Shown in pieces: positions 8,852 through 19,443 of a stretch of 64,000 nt of DNA. The stretch comes from CAVVYV01 sp963752585 (GTDB lineage Bacteria > Actinomycetota > Thermoleophilia > Solirubrobacterales > 70-9): positions 124,001 through 188,000 of the forward strand of contig CAVVYV010000008.1 of assembly GCA_963752585.1 (NCBI GenBank), read 5' to 3'. The number at the start of each line of letters is the position of its first letter. Position 1 is the first letter of the stretch. Position numbers and translations under genes: made by a program. The notes beneath the pieces are model-generated. The model was not told the origin of the DNA. It did no database searches and was given only the letters and a program-made list of their open reading frames with translations.

Positions 8852-11046
8852 TCAGAGGCCGGTGCCGCCGCTCGGCGGCGGCTCGGCCGGGGGTGTCGGT
8901 GGGGGAGCCGGGGTCGGCTTCGGCTCTGGGCTTCGGCGCCGGCTTCTGGCCCCGGCCCGGCGCGTAGGCCCCGTCTTCCTCGCTGCTGTCCCCTGGTGCG
9001 TCGTGGGCGTAGTCGCTGCTGCTGCTGCTGCCGCAGCTGTAGGAGCCCTCGGAGGAGCCCGTCCCGGTCGGTCCCGAACGACTCCTCGTCGCAGTAGCTG
9101 CTCGAGCTGTCCGAGGTGTAGGAGCCGTGGAAGGGGATCCACTCGACCGGGTCGTTGGGCTCGGGGAACGGCTCGCAGTGGCCCTCCAGCGCGACCTCGT
9201 TGTAGTCGTGCCAGATCTGGGCCGGGAAGGTGCCGCCCGGCGACCGAGATCCCGTGCACCGAGGTCATCGACCGGAGCGCGTCCGGGTAGCCGACCCAGA
9301 CCCCGGTCGCCAGGTAGGGGGTGTAGCCCATGAACATCGCGTCGTTGAAGTCGTCGGTGGTGCCGGTCTTCCCGGCGATGTAGCTGCAGCCGGTCTGGGC
9401 GGCGGTGCCGGTGCCGGAGTCGACGTTGTCCTCGAGGATCTGGGTGACCTCGTAGGCGACCCCGTCGGAGAAGACCCGGCGGCGCTCCGGCTCGCCGAGC
9501 TCGTCGACGTTGCCGTCGGGGAAGACCACCTTCTTGATCGCGATCGGCTTGTTGCGGATGCCGCCGGAGGCCAGGGTCGTGTAGGCGTTGGTCATCTCCA
9601 GGGGCGAGACGCCGATCCGGAGGCCGCCGAGGGTCTCCGCCGGGATCCCGTCGAGGTCGGTCTCGATCCCCATGTCGTGGGCGGTGTCGGCGACCGACTC
9701 GGGCCCGAGGTCGAGGGCGAGCTGGGCGAACACGGTGTTGTCGGAGGCGAGGGTCGCCTCGTGGAGGCTGATCGTCCCGGCGTAGCTCTCCCCGTAGGTG
9801 GCGACCTCCCAGTGGCCCCACTCGGGCAGGTCGAGGTTGAGCGGCTTCGAGGTGTAGTAGGTCGAGTCCGGATCGATCCCGCGCCGGATCGCGGTCGTCA
9901 GCGCCCAGGTCTTGGCGGCCGAGCCCGGCTGGCGGTGCCCCTGGGCGGCGAGGTTGAACTGGGCGTCCTGGTAGGTGCCGCTCGAGGCCATCGCCCGGAC
10001 GTAGCCGTTCTTCGGGTCGATCGAGACCACCGCGGCGGAGGGGTCGGTGGAGTAGGGAAGCTGGCCCTCGATCGCCGCCCGCCCCGCCTCCTGGAGCATC
10101 GGATCGATCGTCGTGTGGACCTCGAGGCCGCCCTGGCGGACGGTGTTGACGCCGTACTTCTCGATCAGCTGCTGCTCGACGTAGTCGAAGAAGTAGGGCT
10201 CGCGGATCGTGCTGTAGCGCTTCCCCGGATCGAGGCCGAGCGGCTGGGACTTGGCCAGATCCGCCGACGTCGTCGGAGACGTAGTCCTGCTTGGCCATCT
10301 CGTCGAGGACCTCGTTGCGGCGGTCGAGCGCCGAGCGCGGGTTCTGCAGCGGGTTGTACTGGGAGGGAGCCTGGGGGAGCCCGGCGAGGGTCGCCGACTG
10401 GGCCAGGTCGAGCTCGCTCACCGGCTTGTTGAAGTAGATCTGCGAGGCCGCCTCGACCCCGACCGCGGTGCGGCCGAGGACGGTGCCGTAGGAGGCGGAG
10501 TTCAGGTAGTTCTCGAGGATCCACTCCTTCGAGTGGGCGTCCTCGAGCTCCTCGGCGATCTTCGCCTCCTTGATCTTTCGCTCGAGGTCGCGCTCGGGGT
10601 CGTCGATGAAGAGGTTGCGGGCGAGCTGCATCGTGATCGTCGAGCCGCCCTGCTTGACCTCGCCGGCGCCGAGGTTCTCGACCGCGGCGCGGGCGACGCC
10701 CTCGAGGTCGACGCCGTTGTGGTCGTAGAAGCGCTCGTCCTCGATCGCGACGGTGGCGCTCTGGAGGTCCTCGGGGATCTTGTCGAGGGTGACCGGGGTC
10801 CGCGCCTCGTCGGACTGGATGTAGCCGAGCCGGGAGCCGTCGGCGGCATAGACGACCGAGTTCTCGCCCTGCTCGACCGGGCTGCAGCTCGTCGATCGCG
10901 GGCGCCTCGGCGGCGACGCTGATCACCCAGAGGCCGAAGCTCATCACCCCGAGAGCGGCCACGGCGACGCAGACCACCAGGGCGAGCAGGAAGGGATTTC
11001 GCTTGCGGCTCGTGCGACGATGCCGCCGGCGGGAGCGGGCGCTCAT
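8852..11046 (-). CDS. Class A penicillin-binding protein (frame-broken)
   Basis: This bifunctional peptidoglycan glycosyltransferase/transpeptidase is anchored by one N-terminal helix (NPFLLALVVCVAVAALGVMSF) after a basic head. The GT51 domain shows VAIEDERFYDHNGVD, GGSTITMQLARN and LNSASYG. The transpeptidase domain shows the SxxK motif in PGSAAKTWAL, SxN in LASDNTVFAQ and KTGT in IAGKTGTTDDF. A Ser-rich then Pro-rich disordered C-terminal tail (PKPTPAPPPTPPAEPPP) ends near the stop, as in many actinobacterial PonA-type proteins. About 730 residues. Breaks lie near 10885, 10255, 9235, 9070 and 8930; the one at 9070 is repaired by removing one C. It precedes the GT87-like gene by 7 bases. Confidence 0.9.
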
Positions 11047-11074
11047 AGCCGGCAAAGGGTACTCAGGCGCGAGC

Positions 11075-11861
11075 TTAGGGCTGCTTAAGTTGCCCCGCCT
11101 CACGCAGGGCTTTTGCGCGTGCTCGCGCAGCTCCGCCTCCCGGCTGGCGCGGTCGCGGCCCTCCTCGATCGCCGCCTTCAGCTCCAGCCTCGTCCCCTCG
11201 ACGGCCGAGCTCCGCCACCTGGATCGAGGTCACCTCGGTCGCCTCGAGGGCGCGCCTGCGCGGCCTCCAGGTCGGCGTCGGGGCGAAGCCAGGCCTCGAT
11301 CGTCACCGGCGCCCTGCGGTTGCCCGCCGAGTGGTTGACCACCACCTCGGTGGTCACCTTCTCGTTCGGGACCACGGTCAGGCGGCCGTCGCCGCTGTCG
11401 ATCGTTGGTGTAGGTGAGGGCGATGTCGACCACCCTGCCCTCGACCTCGTCGCCGATGCTGACCAGGTCGCCGATCCGGATCGGCTGGGTGATCGCCATC
11501 AGCACGCCCGGCGACGAGGTTGGCGATCACCTGGCGGCCGGCGAAGCCGATGATGATCCCGAGCACCGCGGTCGAGGCGAGCACCCCGGCGGCGAAGTTC
11601 TTGATCGAGGTGAACTGGCTGAGCGCCAGGGCGATGCCGACGGAGATGATCACGACGAAGACCAGGCGGCGGATCAGCCGCAGCCGCGTTCGCGCCTCCC
11701 GCGAGAACTGGCCGGTGTCGAGCCTCTCCGCGGCCCGCTCGGCCCGCCCGATCAGGAAGCGGTCGATGACGCAGCGCGAGCACGATCGCGATCGCCACCG
11801 TGATCGCGGCCGAGACCTCGTCGCCGTGATCGCTCCAGAAGGTATCCGCGAGGAGAAACAC
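11075..11861 (-). CDS. MscS-family mechanosensitive channel (frame-broken)
   Basis: The sequence after the first helices (SAAITVAIAIVLA; LVFVVIISVGIALALSQF) contains the MscS pore helix and beta-domain signature: AAGVLASTAVLGIIIGFAGRQ, VIANLVAG, then ITQPIRIGDLVSIGDEVEGRVVDI and VVPNEKVTTEVVVNHS. It is a small MscS of about 265 residues that would open on membrane tension during hypo-osmotic shock. Breaks lie near 11765, 11515, 11405, 11260 and 11205. The GTG at 11861 is chosen because it follows a possible spacer and avoids overlap with the divergent HAD gene; a start further upstream is possible. It ends 28 bases before the PBP start, so the two may be co-transcribed. Confidence 0.82.
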
Positions 11862-11883
11862 CCGGTGGGGGAGTATTCCCGGG

Positions 11884-12517
11884 ATGACCCGCGCCGTGTT
11901 CCTCGACGCGCTCGGCACCCTGGTCGAGCTCGAGCCCCCCTGGGTATCGCTCAGGGAGCGGATCCCCGCGGAGGTCAGCGACGAGCGCCTGGTCGCCGCG
12001 GTCCGGGTCGAGATGGGCTACTACCGCGAGCACGCCCACGAGGGGCGCGACGCCGCCTCGCTCGCCGACCTTCGCGAGCGCTGCGCCGAGGCTGATCTCG
12101 CGCGAGCTGGGGGTCGAGGTCAGCGCCGATCAGCTGGTGGAGTCGGTGAGGATGAGCGCCTACCCCGACGCCGTCCCCGCGCTCGACCGCGCTCCGCCGG
12201 CGCGGCCTGCGGCTCGTCGCGGTCTCCAACTGGGACTGCTCCCTGGGCACGGTGCTGGAGCGCTGCGGGCTCGCCGAGCTGCTCGACGGCGCGGTCTCCT
12301 CGGCGGAGGCCGGCGCGCCCGAAGCCCGATCCCGCGATCTTCGTTGCCGCCCTCGAGCTGGTCGGCTGCGAGCCCGCCGAGGCGCTGCACGTCGGCGACA
12401 CCCGCGAGGAGGACGTGGTCGGGGCGCGGGCGGCGGGGATCCGGGCGCTGCTCCTCGATCGCGACGGCGACGACGGCGACATCTCCTCCCTCGCCCGAGA
12501 TCGAGGAGCATCTCTGA
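11884..12517 (+). CDS. HAD-superfamily hydrolase (frame-broken)
   Basis: The start reads MTRAVFLDALGTLVELEPP, a HAD motif I in which the usual DxDGTL second Asp is Ala (FLDALGTL), as in many haloacid-dehalogenase-like phosphatases. A cap region follows, then LRLVAVSNWDCSLG (motif II), RKPDPAIFVAALELVG (motif III Lys) and EALHVGDTREEDVVGARAAGI (motif IV). Length is about 210 residues. Breaks lie near 12095, 12195, 12315 and 12495; the first is repaired by removing one G. It starts only 22 bases from the divergent MscS start and stops one base before the ATG of the RDD-CPBP gene, so it leads a plus-strand operon. The substrate is unknown. Confidence 0.76.
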
Positions 12518-12518
12518 G

Positions 12519-13721
12519 ATGAACGGGAGCGAGGCCGTCGAGTACGCGACCCTGCCGCGCCGCCTGCTGGCGGCGCTGATCGACAACCTCACCTGGCTGA
12601 TCTTCTATCGGCTTCATCTACGTCTATCGTGGTCGCCGCAGCGGACCTCTGGAGCTCCGGGGCGGCGGTGGTCGCGATCGTTCTCTACCTCTCGCTCTGG
12701 TTCAACTACTTCGCCTTCTGCGAGTGGCGCTGGGGGCAGACGATCGGCAAGAACGCCGTCGGGATCGAGGTTCGGGCGATCGATCGATCGCCCCGGCTCA
12801 CCTTCGGCCAGGCGAGCATCCGCAACCTCCTCCGCCTGGTCGACTTCTTCCTGATCGGCTGGGTGATGATCGCGCCAGATCGGCCGCAAGCAGCGCCTCG
12901 GCGACAAGGCGGCGAAGACGGTCGTCCTCCGCAAGGCCCCCGAAGACGATCCCCGGCGCCCGCCCCGCCGCGATCGCCGGCGCCGCGGCCCCGGTCGCCC
13001 CCCAGCCGCAGCCGCCCGCCCCTCCGCCGCCGAGCCGGGCCGGGCGCTGCCCCCGGTTCCCTGGACGCTCAGCCAGACCTTCTGGCTGATGCTGGCGGGG
13101 TTCGCCCTCGCCCTGCTCAGCCCGGTGCTGGTGCTCCCCTTCGACCCCGACCTGAGCAGCGACGGCGCGTTGCTCGCCGCCCAGGGCTTGTTCGAGCTCT
13201 CCCTGCTCTTCGTCGCGATCGGGGTCGCCTCGGAGTGGCGCTTTCAACCGCTCCGGCCGGCCCTGGCGCGGCTCGGCCTGCGCCGCGCGGTCCCCAAGGA
13301 CTTCGGGATCGCCCTGCTGACCCTGCTCGTCTACTACATCGGCGCCGCGATCTTCGCCTCGCTCGTCCTCCAGCCCGAGCAGGAGGACATCGGCGGCGAG
13401 CTCGGGGTCGGGGACCCGAACCTCCTGATCGCGATCTCCGCGGTGCTGGTGATCGCGCTGGTGGCGCCGGTCACCGAGGAGCTCTTCTTCCGCGGCTTCG
13501 TCTTCGCCGGCCTCCGCTCGCGCTGGTCGCTGTGGCCCTCGGCGATCGCCGTCGGCCTGATCTTCGGGATCGTCCACGCCCCCACCGGGCTCACCGCGGT
13601 GGTCCCCCTGGCCGGGCTCGGGGTGGCGCTCTGCTGGCTCTACGACCGGACCGGCTCGCTCTGGCCCTGCGTGACGGCGCACGTGATCAACAACTGCCTG
13701 GCGCTCCTGGTGGTCTCGTGA
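12519..13721 (+). CDS. RDD-domain / CPBP (CAAX-type) intramembrane protease fusion (frame-broken N-half)
   Basis: The first third is an RDD domain: LPRRLLAALIDNLTWLIFY, then two helices, the QTIGKNAVGIEV core, RNLLRLVDFFLIGW and RLGDKAAKTVVLR. A Pro/Arg-rich linker joins it to eight-helix-like CPBP protease sequence with all catalytic motifs: VTEELFFRGFVFAG (EExxxR), FGIVHAPTG (FxxxH) and TAHVINNCLAL (HxxxN). CPBP proteins are glutamyl intramembrane proteases related to Rce1. The RDD half has breaks near 12612-12650 and 12885; the CPBP half from 12960 is unbroken. The linker shows no start with a good ribosome site, so I read one protein of about 400 residues, but two genes are possible. ATG follows the HAD stop by one base. 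Confidence 0.72.
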
Positions 13722-13758
13722 CCACCGGAGCCGCTTGCGTGAGGCTCCGGGCCGCGCA

Positions 13759-14698
13759 GTGCGCCACAATCCCGCGGTCTTGACCGGAGGGACCGGGACA
13801 CGCTCTGCGCTGCTCGCCGCTGTCGCGGGCCTGCTGCTCGCCCTCCCGGCGGCGTCGGCCCTCGCCGCCAGCGGCCCGCCGAGCCTGGCGCTCGATGGCC
13901 CGAAGCGGCCGGGGGTCGGCGACAAGATCGTCGCCAGCGGCCAGGTGCCGGGGCTCGCGCCCGGCGAGCAGGTGACGCTCGAGGTCACCGCCAGCGGCCG
14001 CAAGGTGGTCAGCAAGAAGGTCACTCCGAAGCCCAACGGGAGCTTCGCCGTCCCCTTCTTCATCAACGCCTGCTGCGCCTACTCGGTCACCGCCAGCGCC
14101 GGCGAGGCGACCTCGGCCCCGCAGACCTTCAACGTCGGCGTCCCCAAGCACCTCAGCAAGGGGCCGGTCGCCAAGCTCTTCAACCGCTCGCTCCAGGCCC
14201 AGGGCTTCCACACCGGCACCAGGGGCCCCCGGGTGACGAGCGGCACCCACCTCGCGATCAAGGCCTTCCGCAAGGTGAACGGGATGAGCTGGAGCGAGGC
14301 CTACTCGCCCGCGATCTTCCGCACCCTGCTCCAGGGCAAGGGCGCGTTCCAGCCGCGCTTCGACGACGGCCGCCACGTCGAGGTCGACATCTCGAAGCAG
14401 GTGATGGCGCTGGTCGAGGGCAAGACCCCGGTCCACACCTTCCACGTCTCCACCGGGACCGGCGGCACCCCGACCGTGCTCGGCAACTACCGCTTCTACT
14501 TGAAGCAGGCCGGGCTACAACTCGAAGCGCATGTACTACTCGGTCTACTTCATCGGCGGCTATGCGACCCACGGCTACAGCTCGGTGCCGAACGGCCGGG
14601 CGAGCCACGGCTGCGTCCGGAACCCGATCCAGTTCTCTCGGTTCATCTACAACTGGATCGATCTCGGCGACCCGATGCACACCTACGTGCTAGCGTAG
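13759..14698 (+). CDS. Secreted L,D-transpeptidase (YkuD domain)
   Basis: A signal peptide (TRSALLAAVAGLLLALPAASALAASG) is followed by an immunoglobulin-like beta domain (QVTLEVTASGRKVVSKKV), a peptidoglycan-binding-like helical segment (LFNRSLQAQGFHTGT through AIKAFRKVNG) and a C-terminal YkuD domain: VEVDISKQVMALVEG, HVSTGTGGTPT, and the catalytic ATHGYSSVPNGRASHGCVR with active Cys in SHGC. Such enzymes form 3-3 cross-links in peptidoglycan. One break near 14513 separates the last 60 residues. The GTG at 13759 is one of several possible starts (TTG upstream, TTG at the signal peptide). It stands 37 bases after the CPBP stop. Confidence 0.86.
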
Positions 14699-14725
14699 CG
14701 CGCCTCGCTAGCCGCCGGCCATAGC

Positions 14726-15315
14726 ATGCGGTCCGCGATGGCCGCCGACCTGGAGGAAGCCCGCGAGACGCTGCTCGACGGAGCTCCGCGAGCACGCCCT
14801 GGTGCTCGGCGAGGTCACCCTCACCAGCGGCGAGACCGCCGAGTACTACGTCGACGCGAAGCGGGCGCTGCTGCGGCCGCGAGGCTTCCGGGCGGTCGGC
14901 GAGCTGCTCGCCGCCGAGGCCGGCTGGCGCGCCGCGTCCGCCGTCGGCGGGATGACGATGGGCGCCGACCCGCTCGCGACCGCGGCGATCGGGGCTGCCG
15001 GGCGGCGAGGACCTGGTCGCCTTCTTCGTCCGCAAGGAGCGCAAGGAGCACGGGCTCCAGCGCTGGATCGAGGGACCGGTGCTGGACACCGGCAGCCGCT
15101 GCCTGGTGGTCGAGGACGTGGTCACCACCGGCGGCTCGACCGTCCAGGCGATCGAGCGGATCCTCGAGGAGGGGCTGGCGATCGCCGGCGTGGTCTCGGT
15201 CGTCGACCGGCTGGCGGGCGGCGGCGAGGCGATCGAGGCCGCCGCCGAGGGGATCCACTACCGGCCGCTGATCACGATCGACGAGCTCTACCCGGAGCGC
15301 CCGACAAGGCCGTGA
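14726..15315 (+). CDS. pyrE: Orotate phosphoribosyltransferase (frame-broken)
   Basis: PyrE converts orotate and PRPP to OMP in pyrimidine synthesis. The type I PRTase signature CLVVEDVVTTGGST is complete, preceded by LTSGETAEYYVDAKRAL (the PyrE substrate-loop motif), GMTMGADPLATAAI and FFVRKERKEHG (PRPP flexible loop). About 195 residues. Breaks near 14780 and 14998; at the second, removing one G restores AAIGLPGGEDLVAFF. The start may be the ATG at 14726 or the one at 14738. The stop overlaps the GTG of the next gene as GTGA, implying coupling with an unrelated membrane protein gene. No attenuator was seen. Confidence 0.88.
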
Positions 15316-17061
15316 CGCCGGCCGGCGAGAGCGTGGCGCCCGTGAGCTCGCTGCTGGTCGCCGCCGGCGCCTGCCTGCTCGCGGTGGTGATGCACTGGCC
15401 GCTGATCCTCAACCTGGGGGGCGATATCCCCAAGGACCTGGGCGACCCCCTGGCCCAGGCCTGGCAGGCCGCCTGGGGCGGCCATGCCCTCGGCCACCAG
15501 CCGCTCGACTTCTTCCAGGCGAACCAGTTCTGGCCGGTCGAGGACTCGCTCGCCTACGGCGACGCCCTGATCGGCTACGCGCCCGCCGGGCCTGATCGGC
15601 TCCGGGCCCCACGACGCGGTCGTCCGCTACGACCTCCTCTTCCTCTTCGCCTACGCGCTCGCCTTCTTCGGCGCCTATCTGCTCGCGCGGGAGCTCGGCC
15701 TCGGCCCGGCGGGAGCGGCGGTGGCGGGCGCCGCCTACGCCTTCGCCCCCTTCCGGCTCGAGCACGACGGGCACATGCAGGTGATCTCCTCGGGCGGGAT
15801 CCCGCTCTGCCTGGCGCTCGGGGTCCGCGGGGTGCGGCTGCGAAACCCGTGGTGGCTCTTCGCCGCCTGGCTGGTCGCCGGCTGGCAGCTCTCCCTCGGC
15901 TTCGCCCTCGGGCTGCCGCTCGCCTACCTGCTCGCCGGCTGGGGTGCTCGCCGCCGCGGTCGTCTGGTGGCGACGCGGCCGGCCGCCGCTCGACCGCCGC
16001 CTGCTGGCGGCCGGGGCGGCCGGGCTCGTCGTCTTCGTCGTCGTCGCCGGGCTGATCGCCCGGCCCTACTTCCAGGTCGCCGACGAGAACCCCGAGGCGA
16101 AGCGCCCTCCCTCGACCGTCGCCGCCTTCTCCGGCCCGGCCACGGTCTTCCTCACCGCGCCCGACGAGAACTTCGTCTGGGGCGAGCGCGACCGCGCTCG
16201 ATCCGCGACGACCTCGAGAACGTCCCGGAGAAGACGCTCTTCCCCGGCCTGCTGATCCTCGGCCTCGCGATCGCCGGGCTCTGGTCGGCAGAGCCTCGAC
16301 CGCCGCCTCCGGATCGGTCTCGGCGCCGCGGTGATGGCGATCTCGGTGCTGGCGCTCGGCTTCCGGGAGGAGGGCGGGCTGCTCTGGCCCTACCGGGTGC
16401 TCTACGAGGTGCTCCCCGGCTGGGAGGCGATCCGCACCCCCGGCCGCCTGGTCACCTTCTCCTCGCTCGCCCTCGCCCTGCTCGCCGCGGCGGGCGCCGA
16501 GTCGGCGCTCCGGCGCTCTCGGTCGCCGCGGCGTCGGAGCGCGGCGCGATCGCCGCCGCCGCCGCGATCCTCGTCCTGCTGATCGCGGTCGAGGGCCGCG
16601 GCCTCCCCTTCGATCCGCTCGACGACCAGGACCAGCCGCCGGTCCCCTACCCGCCGGCATCGACCGCCGCGGTGCCGGCGCCGCAGCTCCATCTCCCCGC
16701 CGAGCGCGCCGAGGACAACCGCCGCTACCTGCTCTGGTCCACCGACGGGTTCCCGAAGATCGTCAACGGCCGCGCGAGCACCAATCCCGACCTGATCGAG
16801 GACCTGATCGAGGAGATGGCGGGCTTCCCCGACGCCGCCGACGGTCGAGCGGCTGCGCGAGTTCGGCGTCCGCAGCGTCGTCCTCCACACCGATCGCGCC
16901 CCCGGCACCCCCCAGGCGCTTGCCGCCTCAGCCTCGATCGAGGGGCTGCCGCTGAGCCGCACGCGAGCTGCCCGGTGGGCTGATCGTCTACGAGCTGCGC
17001 TCGCCCAGCGCCGGCTCGGGGCCGAGCGACGCGCTCGGCCGCCCGCTCGGCCGCCGGCTGA
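15312..17061 (+). CDS. Polytopic membrane protein, GT-C glycosyltransferase-like (heavily frame-broken)
   Basis: At least ten hydrophobic segments are followed by an extracytoplasmic C-terminal domain of about 130 residues (LPAERAEDNRRYLLWSTDG, EEMAGFPDAA, LREFGVRSVVLHTD). The loop after the first helix (LGDPLAQAWQAAWGGHAL, then FFQANQFWP) resembles YfhO/PMT-type GT-C proteins, where an acidic residue in this loop is catalytic. I could not assign a specific family. There are about eight single-base breaks (near 15590, 15945, 16198, 16290, 16515, 16850, 16965 and 17030), so internal boundaries are approximate. Its GTG start overlaps the pyrE stop. Its tail overlaps the convergent GT-C gene by about 70 bases in the repaired reading. 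Confidence 0.52.
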
Positions 17062-18785
17062 TCGAGCTCGCGGCGCCGGAGGATGCCGAGCGCCAGCAGC
17101 GAGAGCGCCGCCGCGGCGAGCACCAGCCAGAGCAGGGAGAGGTCGTCGCCGTTCAGCGGCGTGTGCGGGCTGTCGGCGATCGTCGGCCCGACCACCGACG
17201 ACCACCGCCCAGGCGGCCAGGGCAGCGGCGGGCGCCCGGAGGTCGCCGATCCCGAGGCTGGGGGTCGCGCGCCAGGCCAGCACCACCGCGGTCGCCAGCG
17301 CCGCCACCACCGGAGCGGCGGCGAGGAAGACGTTGGTCATCCCGAACGCGGTGAGCACCGTCTGCTCCAGGTGGCCGTCGAGCAGCCAGTCGCCCCAGAG
17401 CCCCGGCGCCCTGGGTGCCGAGCAGCGGATAGGTGAAGGACGCCGCCAGCCATCGTCACCGCCGAGGGGATCGCGAGGGCGAGGGTGAGCGCCGGCAGCC
17501 GCCGGTAGGCGAAGGCGAGGCCGACCGCGAGGAAGGGCAGCGCCGGGATCAGGAAGCGGGGTCCGGGGGTGCCGCCGCCCATCGGCAGCCAGTAGCCCGA
17601 GTTGTAGATGAAGTAGGCGATTGCGATCGCGGCGATCGTGTTCGCCTCCGCCCGGTGGCCGCGGCGGTGCATCAGCACCACCCCGACCACCGCCATCACG
17701 ATGATCGGGGTGAGGGTGAGCAGTCCGCGGCTGGCGAAGAGGAGCTCGCCGGCGCTGTCCAGTCGGGGCGCGGTGATCCCGAAGAACCCGTCGCTGTTCA
17801 GCCCCAGCTCGTCGTGGCCGCTGATGCCCGGGTAATCGACGGCGCTGCCGTAGGCGAGCTCGAGCGGGTTCCCGAACGCCCAGAGGTTGAAGGCGAGCAT
17901 CGGCAGGGCGCCGGCGAGCGCCCCGGCGCCGTAGGCGAGCGCGCGCCGCAGGCGTTCGCTCGGAGCGGGCGAGGGCGTAGAAGAAGAGGATCAGCCCGAC
18001 CAGGCCGACCTGGAACTCGAAGGTGACCGCGAGCCCGGCGAGGAGCCCGGCCCCGCCGACGAGCCGCGGGCTCGGCGGACCCTCCCGCTCGCGCATCAGG
18101 AGGATGAAGGCGCCGAAGCCGAGCGCCGCCGAGATCACGTGCGAGAAGTACTCGGAGGCGAAGATCATCACGATCGTCGCCAAGCCCCAGGGTGACCGCG
18201 GCGGCGGTGCCGTAGCCGGGCTCGAGCCGGTCGGCCGCCCAGCGCACCCCGAGGAGGAGCAGCACCGCCGGGATCACGGCGACGATCAGGGTCAGCGCCC
18301 AGATCATCGGCGCGTTCTGCTCGATCTGGGCCTCGACCCGCTCGCCGCGCTCGGGGAGGTAGCCGTAGTTCTCGATCGGGATCGTCCCGTCCGGGGCCCA
18401 GCGGGGCCAGTCGCTGCGGCGGGCGTTGGCGGTGGCGGCCCGGGAGAGCTGGGGCCCGACGGTGTTCTCGAGCGCCAGGTAGAACGGCAGCGAGAGCCCC
18501 GCGACCCCGGGCGACTTGACCGAGTAGAAGTGGCCGTCGATCCAGGCCTTGTCGCCGGTCTCCCAGTGCCACCGGTCGATCTCGGCCTGGCCGTCGGCGA
18601 AGTCCGCGCACCTGCGCGTAGTGGCCGAGCTGCGCCCAGCCCATCGAGTGCATCATCAGCCCCCAGGCGACCCCGAGGGCGACGATCGCGGCGACGCCCG
18701 GACGGGCGCGAAGCGCCGCGATGATGCGAGGGCGCCGATTCACAGCGCGATTACGTGCGGCGGAGCGGGCCGGCATCGGTGCCAT
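16988..18785 (-). CDS. Polytopic membrane protein, GT39/GT-C-like (frame-broken)
   Basis: About ten hydrophobic segments alternate with short loops. The first extracytoplasmic loop contains HWETGDKAWIDGHFYSVK and later PGISGHDELGLNSDG, a layout seen in lipid-linked-sugar dependent GT-C enzymes of Thermoleophilia-type actinobacteria; the assignment is by overall pattern only. Unbroken stretches include LLTLTPIIVMAVVGVVLM and GGTPGPRFLIPALPFLAVG. Breaks lie near 18610, 18180, 17960, 17450, 17410 and 17210, so roughly 600 residues are implied. The ATG at 18785 lies 20 bases after the methyltransferase stop. With the GT2 and methyltransferase upstream it forms a likely envelope-glycan operon. Confidence 0.55.
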
Positions 18786-18804
18786 ACGACGCCGCGCCGA
18801 TTCG

Positions 18805-19443
18805 CTAGCGCGCGCGGCAGAGGGCCATCGTCCAGGGCAGCGGGCTGCCGCACCTCGACCACCTCCAGCCGCCGCTCGAGGAAGCGCGAGGAAGCCGCGC
18901 CGCGACCAGTGGCTCAGGTGGCCGGGGGTGTTCCCGAGGTCGCGCACGTACTTGAGCCGCGCCAGGTTGAGCGCCCGCCAGAGCGGCTCGCGCGGGACGC
19001 TGACGATCAGCCACGGCCGCGCCGAGCGCCGGCGAGCACCTCGAGCGGCGCCTCGGGGTCCTCGAGGTGCTCGAGCACCTCGCAGCAGAGGACCAGCTCG
19101 GCGGCGTCGCGCTCGGGCTCGAGCTCCTCGACCGGCCTCGCCTCGTAGTCGACCTCGGCTCCGGCGGCGGCCGCTCGCCGCCGCGCCTCGCCGATCACCT
19201 CGGCGAAGGCGTCGGATCCCCGCACCCGAAGGCCGCGCGCCGCCAGCCGCAGCGCCAGCTCGCCCTCGCCGCAGCCGACCTCGTGGGCCTCGCGGGCGCC
19301 GGTTCGCTCGACCAGCTCCTCGAGCTCGGCGAGGAAGCCGCTCACCAGCCGGCGCTCGATCGGGTGCAGCGTGGAGTACTTGTCGTAGACGTTGCCGCCG
19401 CTCTCGGCGGCCTGGCGAGCCTCGGCCTCACGTGGTCGCTCAT
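18805..19443 (-). CDS. SAM-dependent methyltransferase (frame-broken)
   Basis: A class I methyltransferase core is visible: HEVGCGEGELALRLAARG (SAM-binding motif I), VRGSDAFAEVIGEARRRA, and LVLCCEVLEHLEDPEAPL (motif IV-like), then LIVSVPREPLWRALNLARL and a C-terminal NTPGHLSHWSRRGF segment common in UbiE/Methyltransf_11 proteins acting on sugars or lipids. Length is about 210 residues. Breaks near 19425, 19025 and 18885. The ATG at 19443 overlaps an out-of-frame TGA of the GT2 gene; in the sequence as given a different frame runs through from the GT2 region without a stop, so a fused GT2-methyltransferase cannot be excluded. The substrate is unknown. Confidence 0.72.

Noticed and set aside
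9230..10432. A 400-codon plus-strand frame inside the PBP gene
   Set aside because: Low-complexity Val/Asp/Gly/Arg composition is typical of antisense reading of high-GC coding sequence; the minus strand holds all PBP motifs.
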